Shown in pieces: positions 59,889-64,000 of a stretch of 64,000 nt of DNA (its first letter is position 1; every line of letters starts with the position of its first letter). Origin of the DNA: Metabacillus idriensis. GTDB lineage: Bacteria; Bacillota; Bacilli; Bacillales; Bacillaceae. The notes under the pieces are model-generated. The model was not told the DNA's origin, did not search any database, and saw only the letters and a program-made list of their open reading frames with translations. The stretch lies in contig NZ_WKKF01000001.1 of NCBI RefSeq assembly GCF_009674765.1, positions 806,001 to 870,000 of the forward strand, read 5' to 3'. Both the position numbers and the translations under genes were made by a program.

Positions 59889-59985
59889 GGATATCTCCGT
59901 TCGCCAGTAAAGGCAAAAAGCGCCTTTTCTGCCGGATCCTTAAATGCCTGTCGAAGCGGGCCTTGGCGCCTGTGCTTTTGTTCAA
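59889..59985 (+). repeat. Dispersed repeat family A, copy 8 (partial), abutting aldA
   Basis: Contains CAGTAAAGGCAAAAAGCGCC, TTTTCTGCCGGATCCTTA and GGCGCCTGTGCTTTTG. Its right end touches the complement of the aldehyde dehydrogenase stop codon (59986-59988). Confidence 0.75.
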
Positions 59986-61434
59986 TTATTGTTTTTCATC
60001 ATCATACTGCATATACACTGCATGTGTCACAGTGAAATCTTCGATTCCATGTTTTCCGTCAGCTCCGCCAAGTCCTGACTTGCGAAGACCAGCATGATAG
60101 CCTTGAATGGCCTCAAAATTTTCACGGTTGATAAAGGTTTCGCCGAATTTCAGTTCATTGGCTGCTCTCATTGCTTCATGCACGTTTTCTGTATAAATAG
60201 AAGAAGACAGTCCATAATCTGAATCGTTGGCAAGTTCAATCGCTTCATCAAGCGTTTTATATGTCATGATTGGAAGAACCGGTCCGAAAATTTCTTCCTG
60301 AATGATTTCTGAATCCTGCTGCACGTTTGTAATAACAGTCGGCTCGTAGAAGAACCCGCTGGTCATGTCTGCTCTTTTACCTCCAGTTAAAACTTTCGCA
60401 CCGCTCTGAACAGCCTTTTCCACCATTTCATGAACAATATCAAGACGGTCCTGACTGACAAGCGGACCCATTTCAGCATTTTTATCAGTAGGCATGCCAA
60501 GCTTCGTTTCTTTCATCGCCTGCGTCATTTTTTCAATGAATTCTTCTGCAATGTCCTCATGAACATATACTCGCTCAGCATTTGTGCAGGCCTGGCCTGA
60601 GTTCGTTATGCGGGACGTTTTGATGCTTTTCACTGCCGTCTCTATATTGGCGTTTTTGGTTACAATAGCTGGTGCCTTGCCGCCAAGCTCTAGATTGACT
60701 TTCGTAATGTTTTTTGCTGCAGCTTCCATGACTTTTGTTCCGGCTTTCACACTGCCAGTCATTGTAATGATGCCGACTTTAGGATGAGAGGCCATCACTG
60801 TGCCGATGGTTGATCCTTTTCCGGTAATGAAATTATAGACGCCTGCAGGGATGTCTTTCATTTCAGCGATAATCTTAGTGAATTCAGCTGCCGTATTTGG
60901 TGTTTGCTGACTCGGTTTTAAAACGATCGAACAACCAGTAATGAGTGCTGTTGCCACTTTTCTTGCCAAAATAAAGACCGGGAAGTTCCAAGGGACAATT
61001 CCTGCTACAACTCCGATTGGTTTTCTGAACATCAGAATGTTTTCATTTGGACGGTCACTCGGAATAATTTCTCCTTCAATCCGGCGCGCCCATTCGGACA
61101 TATAATAGAAGTAGTCGATTGCGGTATCGACTTCGCCGCTCGCCTGTTCATACGGCTTGCCCTGTTCCTCGCTCAGCAATTCAATGAACGTTTCGCGTCT
61201 TTCTTTCAGCTTATCTCCAAGCTCTCGGACAATTTTACCTCTATCAGCAGAGGGGACTCTCTCCCATTTTTTCTGGGCTTCATAAGCAGCCTCGATGGCT
61301 TTGTTTGCATCATCTTCTGTACCAGCGAAAATTCTGGAGATGACTTTTTCCGTAGCTGGATTCACGACATCGATTGTTTCCTCTGAAGTAGAGTTTATAT
61401 ATTCACCGTTAATGTACAATTTATGCTGTTGCAT
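59986..61434 (-). CDS. aldA: NAD-dependent aldehyde dehydrogenase (AldA type)
   Basis: Dehydrogenase of 482 residues. The catalytic Cys is in SGQACTNAERV and the general-base Glu in NLELGGKAP; NAD binding VPWNFPVFI and TMTGSVKAG. Length, the AEWARR-like SEWARRIEGEIIPSDRP segment and FGETFINRENFEA match E. coli AldA (lactaldehyde/glycolaldehyde dehydrogenase) closely. It oxidises small hydroxyaldehydes, with physiological substrate inferred. The start ATG follows AAGGAGGCCAACC. It is monocistronic, with a repeat A copy at its 3' end. Confidence 0.92.
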   Translation of the reverse strand: MQQHKLYINGEYINSTSEETIDVVNPATEKVISRIFAGTEDDANKAIEAAYEAQKKWERVPSADRGKIVRELGDKLKERRETFIELLSEEQGKPYEQASGEVDTAIDYFYYMSEWARRIEGEIIPSDRPNENILMFRKPIGVVAGIVPWNFPVFILARKVATALITGCSIVLKPSQQTPNTAAEFTKIIAEMKDIPAGVYNFITGKGSTIGTVMASHPKVGIITMTGSVKAGTKVMEAAAKNITKVNLELGGKAPAIVTKNANIETAVKSIKTSRITNSGQACTNAERVYVHEDIAEEFIEKMTQAMKETKLGMPTDKNAEMGPLVSQDRLDIVHEMVEKAVQSGAKVLTGGKRADMTSGFFYEPTVITNVQQDSEIIQEEIFGPVLPIMTYKTLDEAIELANDSDYGLSSSIYTENVHEAMRAANELKFGETFINRENFEAIQGYHAGLRKSGLGGADGKHGIEDFTVTHAVYMQYDDEKQ

Positions 61435-61540
61435 GGTTGGCCTCCTTAAATGATTGTCTTAAACTTTTCCACTGCTTCTCAGGTCTCAAACATTCCCATC
61501 GATTTCAATGTGTTCTAAAAAATCGGACAATCTTTCTTTT

Positions 61541-61566
61541 TGAAACTTTTTTGGGCGGATTTCGTA
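61541..61566 (+). promoter_or_regulatory. Sigma-W type promoter of the TerD-vWA operon
   Basis: TGAAAC (61541-61546), 16 nt, then CGTA (61563-61566) exactly matches the sigma-W consensus TGAAAC-N16-CGTA. In B. subtilis the TerD-family yce operon is also sigma-W dependent, which supports this assignment. Confidence 0.82.
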
Positions 61567-61618
61567 GTACAATGGAAGCAGACTTCCTTTTTGGAAAATA
61601 CTTTACGAGGTGATGATT

Positions 61619-62197
61619 ATGTCAATTTCTTTATCAAAAGGACAGCGGATTGATCTGACAAAAACAAACCCCGGTTTAACGAAAGTCATCATTGGGCTTG
61701 GCTGGGATACGAATAAGTATTCAGGCGGCAAAGACTTTGACCTTGATGCATCTGCTTTTCTTGCAGATGGAAGCGGTAAAGTTCAAAACGACTTGGAATT
61801 TATTTTTTACAATAACTTAAAAAGTCCGAATGGCGCTGTTGAGCATACTGGAGATAACCGTACAGGAGAAGGGGACGGCGATGATGAGCAAATGATCATT
61901 GACTTCGCGCTGATGCCTCCTCATGTTGAAAAAATTGGAATAACGGTAACGATTCATGATGCGGATGGCCGCCATCAGAATTTTGGACAAGTATCAAATG
62001 CATTTGTGCGTGTTGTGAATGCTGATAATTCAGAAGAAGTGCTCCGTTATGATTTAGGGGAAGATTTTTCTGTTGAAACAGCTGTAGTGGTCTGCGAATT
62101 GTACAAACATGGCCAGGACTGGAAATTTAACGCAATCGGAAGCGGCTTTTCAGGCGGACTTGCAGCACTTTGCAGAAATTACGGATTAGAAGTTTAA
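61619..62197 (+). CDS. TerD family calcium-binding stress protein
   Basis: Cytosolic protein of 192 residues with the canonical TerD fold: [51 protein letters not shown] (calcium-binding aspartates) and [17 protein letters not shown]. Members are induced by tellurite, envelope stress and phage. ATG 61619 is 6 nt after GAGGTG. Next gene (vWA) follows after 24 nt, and both lie behind the sigma-W promoter. It is the split counterpart of the N-terminal half of the fused gene at 19761. Confidence 0.93.
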   Translation: MSISLSKGQRIDLTKTNPGLTKVIIGLGWDTNKYSGGKDFDLDASAFLADGSGKVQNDLEFIFYNNLKSPNGAVEHTGDNRTGEGDGDDEQMIIDFALMPPHVEKIGITVTIHDADGRHQNFGQVSNAFVRVVNADNSEEVLRYDLGEDFSVETAVVVCELYKHGQDWKFNAIGSGFSGGLAALCRNYGLEV

Positions 62198-62221
62198 TAG
62201 ATTGCAAAGGGGATATATACT

Positions 62222-62887
62222 GTGAGTTCAATTAACTTAATGAAAAAAAACGCCGGTATCGTTCTTGAAAAAAAGAAGCTGACTGGAGTTGTCGCACGAG
62301 TCGGACTAGTTCTTGATATATCGGGTTCAATGAGAAATCTCTATAAAAATGGCACCGTTCAAAAAGTGGTGGAGCGGATCCTTGCAGTCGCAAGCCAATT
62401 TGATGATGACGGCATGCTTGATGTGTGGGTTTATGACAATGAGTTTTCAAGACTGCCTTCTGTAACAGAAAGAGATTTTGCAAACTATGTAAACGCAAGA
62501 ATCTTAGCAAACGAAACCATACATAAATTCGGCCGCAACGATGAACCGCCTGTCATGTACGACGTCATGAACAAATACTTAAAAGAAGATCCAAGCAAGG
62601 ATCCCGCTTTTATTGTGTTTATAAATGACGGCGGCTGCAAGAGCACAATCAAAAAGCCGGTCGTCTCATCTTCGGACAAGCCGATCTTCTGGCAGTTTGT
62701 AGGTGTCGGCGATTCAAATTTCAAAGTGCTCGAAAACCTTGACACGATGGAAGGCAGATTCATCGATAACGCGAACTTCTTCCATGTTCAGGACATTGAT
62801 GAGATAACAGATGAGCAGCTGTATGATCGCTTGCTGAACGAATTTCCTGACTGGATCAAAGAAGCGAAAGAGAAGAAAATATTATAA
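62222..62887 (+). CDS. vWA-domain protein (TerF C-terminal type)
   Basis: Cytosolic protein of 221 residues. The MIDAS motif is DISGSMRNL, with a later Thr/Asp pair in DPAFIVFINDGGC; the end YDRLLNEFPDWIKEAKE matches the C terminus of the fused gene at 19761 (NRLLNEFPDWLKQSRS). The start is GTG 62222 after AAAGGGGATATATACT. Pairing with a TerD protein, either split or fused, suggests they form one complex. The metal or protein partner is unknown. Confidence 0.9.
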   Translation: MSSINLMKKNAGIVLEKKKLTGVVARVGLVLDISGSMRNLYKNGTVQKVVERILAVASQFDDDGMLDVWVYDNEFSRLPSVTERDFANYVNARILANETIHKFGRNDEPPVMYDVMNKYLKEDPSKDPAFIVFINDGGCKSTIKKPVVSSSDKPIFWQFVGVGDSNFKVLENLDTMEGRFIDNANFFHVQDIDEITDEQLYDRLLNEFPDWIKEAKEKKIL

Positions 62888-62894
62888 GCAGAAG

Positions 62895-62929
62895 AACAGC
62901 CCGGGATGTGGATCCTGGGTTGTTTTTTA
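62895..62929 (+). terminator. Terminator of the TerD-vWA operon
   Basis: AACAGCCCGGGAT (62895-62907) pairs with ATCCTGGGTTGTT (62912-62924), with one wobble pair, followed by TTTTT. Confidence 0.85.
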
Positions 62930-63675
62930 TGCTGATCTTTTGAAATAGTTAGAGACCGGTTCTGGTTAGTGAAACTTGGCTTGCGGATAGTCACGGAGCT
63001 CCACCGGATAATGAAACACTTTTTCAGAGAGTGAGCTTTAAAAGAACAGATTTCCACTTTCACGAAATGTGCCCTGTATCACACCTGATTTGACCAAAGG
63101 ATAATGTAACGTGTTTTTTTGATAAAGCTCTTTTCGTAAATATTGTTGCTATTAGACTAGATATTAAAAAACTTGAGTGGATTGTGGCGGATAAACTTGA
63201 CTCCTGCGGGAAATAGAGCAAATTGGGAGACCCCGCAGGCAACGCCTAGGAGGCTCCCATGCTCCCCGCGGAAAGCAAGTTCCTCTCGCTGCAAGGAACG
63301 GACAACATTTATAATGAAAAACAACAATCTATGCGAAAACAGCCATAAAGATGCTCCAATTAGTATTCCACGTGCACAAAAATGCAAAAATCATTCAATA
63401 TGACTACACGAGTCAACAAATCAATCTATTTCAGTACGGATGTCCTCAATGTAATTTCCTTTTTTTTTAAAAAAACGTGCTTTAATACCTAATTTTACTC
63501 CATAGTCACTCTGTTATACAAAACATTTCCTCTTGCCGTCTAGTCATAAAAGCGCTATCATTTACGTATAATCTGAAACGTAATTTCAAAAAAACAAATA
63601 TTAATTTGAAATTATGTTTAAGATGCAATATACTGAAAATTGAGAATTTTAATTAATAGGAGGCATCATCCGTTT
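62930..63675. other. Long gap with repeat family B before the second murQ
   Basis: About 745 bp without a gene. It holds repeat B copy 2 (63170-63350) and AT-rich flanks. The last 100 bp presumably hold the murQ promoter. Short open frames on both strands pass through the repeat and lack ribosome sites. Confidence 0.5.
63170..63350 (+). repeat. Dispersed repeat family B, copy 2
   Basis: Inverse orientation to copy 1 at 26985. Shared blocks are AGTGGATTGT, ACTTGACTCCTGCGGGAA, TGGGAGACCCCGCAGGCA, AACAACAATCTATGCGAAAA. No terminal inverted repeats are visible here. Confidence 0.75.
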
Positions 63676-64000
63676 ATGGAAAAACAGCTGCGTTCATTAA
63701 CGACAGAATTGAGAAATCAACAAACTATGAATATTGACAGCGCAAATACACTCGAAATTCTTTCAATGATGAACAATGAAGATTTGAAAGTGGCGATTGC
63801 TGTACAGGAGGTTCTGCCTGAAATAAAGGCAGCCGTTGAATGTGCATATGAATCGTTAAAGAAGGGGGGAAGATTGATTTACATTGGAGCTGGCACAAGC
63901 GGAAGACTTGGAGTTCTTGATGCGGTTGAGTGCCCGCCGACATTCAGCACGTCACCTGATACAGTGATCGGTCTGATTGCAGGCGGAGAGAAAGCATTTG
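63676..64000 (+). CDS. murQ: N-acetylmuramic acid 6-phosphate etherase (canonical, partial at window end)
   Basis: The first 108 codons are present; the gene continues beyond the window. Residues include [20 protein letters not shown], the phosphosugar loop [20 protein letters not shown] and [10 protein letters not shown]. This is the canonical MurQ pattern, including the CPPT stretch missing from the paralog at 31904. The ATG follows AGGAGGCATCATCCGTTT. It converts MurNAc-6-P to GlcNAc-6-P and lactate in wall recycling. Confidence 0.93.
   Translation, partial: MEKQLRSLTTELRNQQTMNIDSANTLEILSMMNNEDLKVAIAVQEVLPEIKAAVECAYESLKKGGRLIYIGAGTSGRLGVLDAVECPPTFSTSPDTVIGLIAGGEKAF

Larger units (their letters stand above)
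59728..59985. other. Gap with terminator and partial repeat A
   Basis: No gene is seen. The terminator at 59805-59838 lies about 150 bp past the aldehyde dehydrogenase, with repeat A copy 8 between, as at the amino-acid ABC operon. Confidence 0.5.

Noticed and set aside
63157-63403. Two overlapping frames on opposite strands in the gap before murQ
   Set aside because: Both run through repeat family B copy 2 and lack ribosome sites.

Overview
The window is chromosomal DNA of a low-GC Gram-positive, almost certainly a member of the Bacillaceae. The evidence is the set of Bacillus-type genes (nagP/nagA/nagB/nagR, adaA/adaB, a Vpr-like protease, intracellular subtilisin, secreted gamma-glutamyltransferase, cspB, YdaG-, YczE- and LiaG-like proteins), GGAGG-type ribosome binding sites, frequent TTG/GTG starts and sigma-A promoters. 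I cannot name the species. No rRNA, tRNA, CRISPR or prophage was seen.

Layout. 1-6.2 kb: M42 aminopeptidase, then two adjacent secreted proteins each ending in three CWB2 cell-wall-binding repeats, one of them a subtilase. 6.2-16 kb: hydrolase, a two-gene betaine/ergothioneine-type ABC importer with a permease-receptor fusion, divergent adaA/adaB alkylation repair, patatin phospholipase, secreted M14 carboxypeptidase, NupC and a YczE-like membrane protein. 16-19.6 kb: amino-acid ABC importer and a GNAT-like protein. 19.7-25 kb: TerD-vWA fusion protein, small stress proteins, and a tightly overlapping FAD oxidase / half-MFS / acetyltransferase operon. 25-33 kb: ggt, a MITE-like element and the nagP / nagA-nagB-nagR-murQ amino-sugar and cell-wall recycling cluster. 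33-44 kb: hydrolase, cspB, yjdM, a Rieske-FAD oxidoreductase, an ABC-F ATPase behind a leader ORF with tandem terminators, a TrpXYZ-like ABC importer and a frame-disrupted small membrane gene. 44-53 kb: a 1350-residue Vpr-like protease with a C-terminal dockerin-like module, divergent from an XRE/TPR regulator; a PadR-HAAS-DUF4097 operon; intracellular subtilisin. 53-60 kb: DUF2339 and TspO-like membrane proteins, then an AT-rich accessory block (GNAT, unknown, SUKH-like, ASCH). 60-64 kb: AldA-type dehydrogenase, a split TerD + vWA pair behind a textbook sigma-W promoter, and the 5' part of a second, canonical murQ cut by the window end.

Themes. The region is rich in peptide and wall turnover: three subtilases, M14 and M42 peptidases, GGT, amino-acid importers, the GlcNAc cluster and two MurQ etherases. 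Envelope stress is a second theme (TerD/vWA with a sigma-W promoter, PadR/HAAS/DUF4097). Overlaid on this are three families of short dispersed repeats. The commonest (family A) has eight copies, all in one orientation, and four of them end exactly at the stop codon of a minus-strand gene. I rank family A, the ABC-F leader, the TerD-vWA fused/split pair and the FAD oxidase/half-MFS/acetyltransferase operon as the items most worth follow-up.
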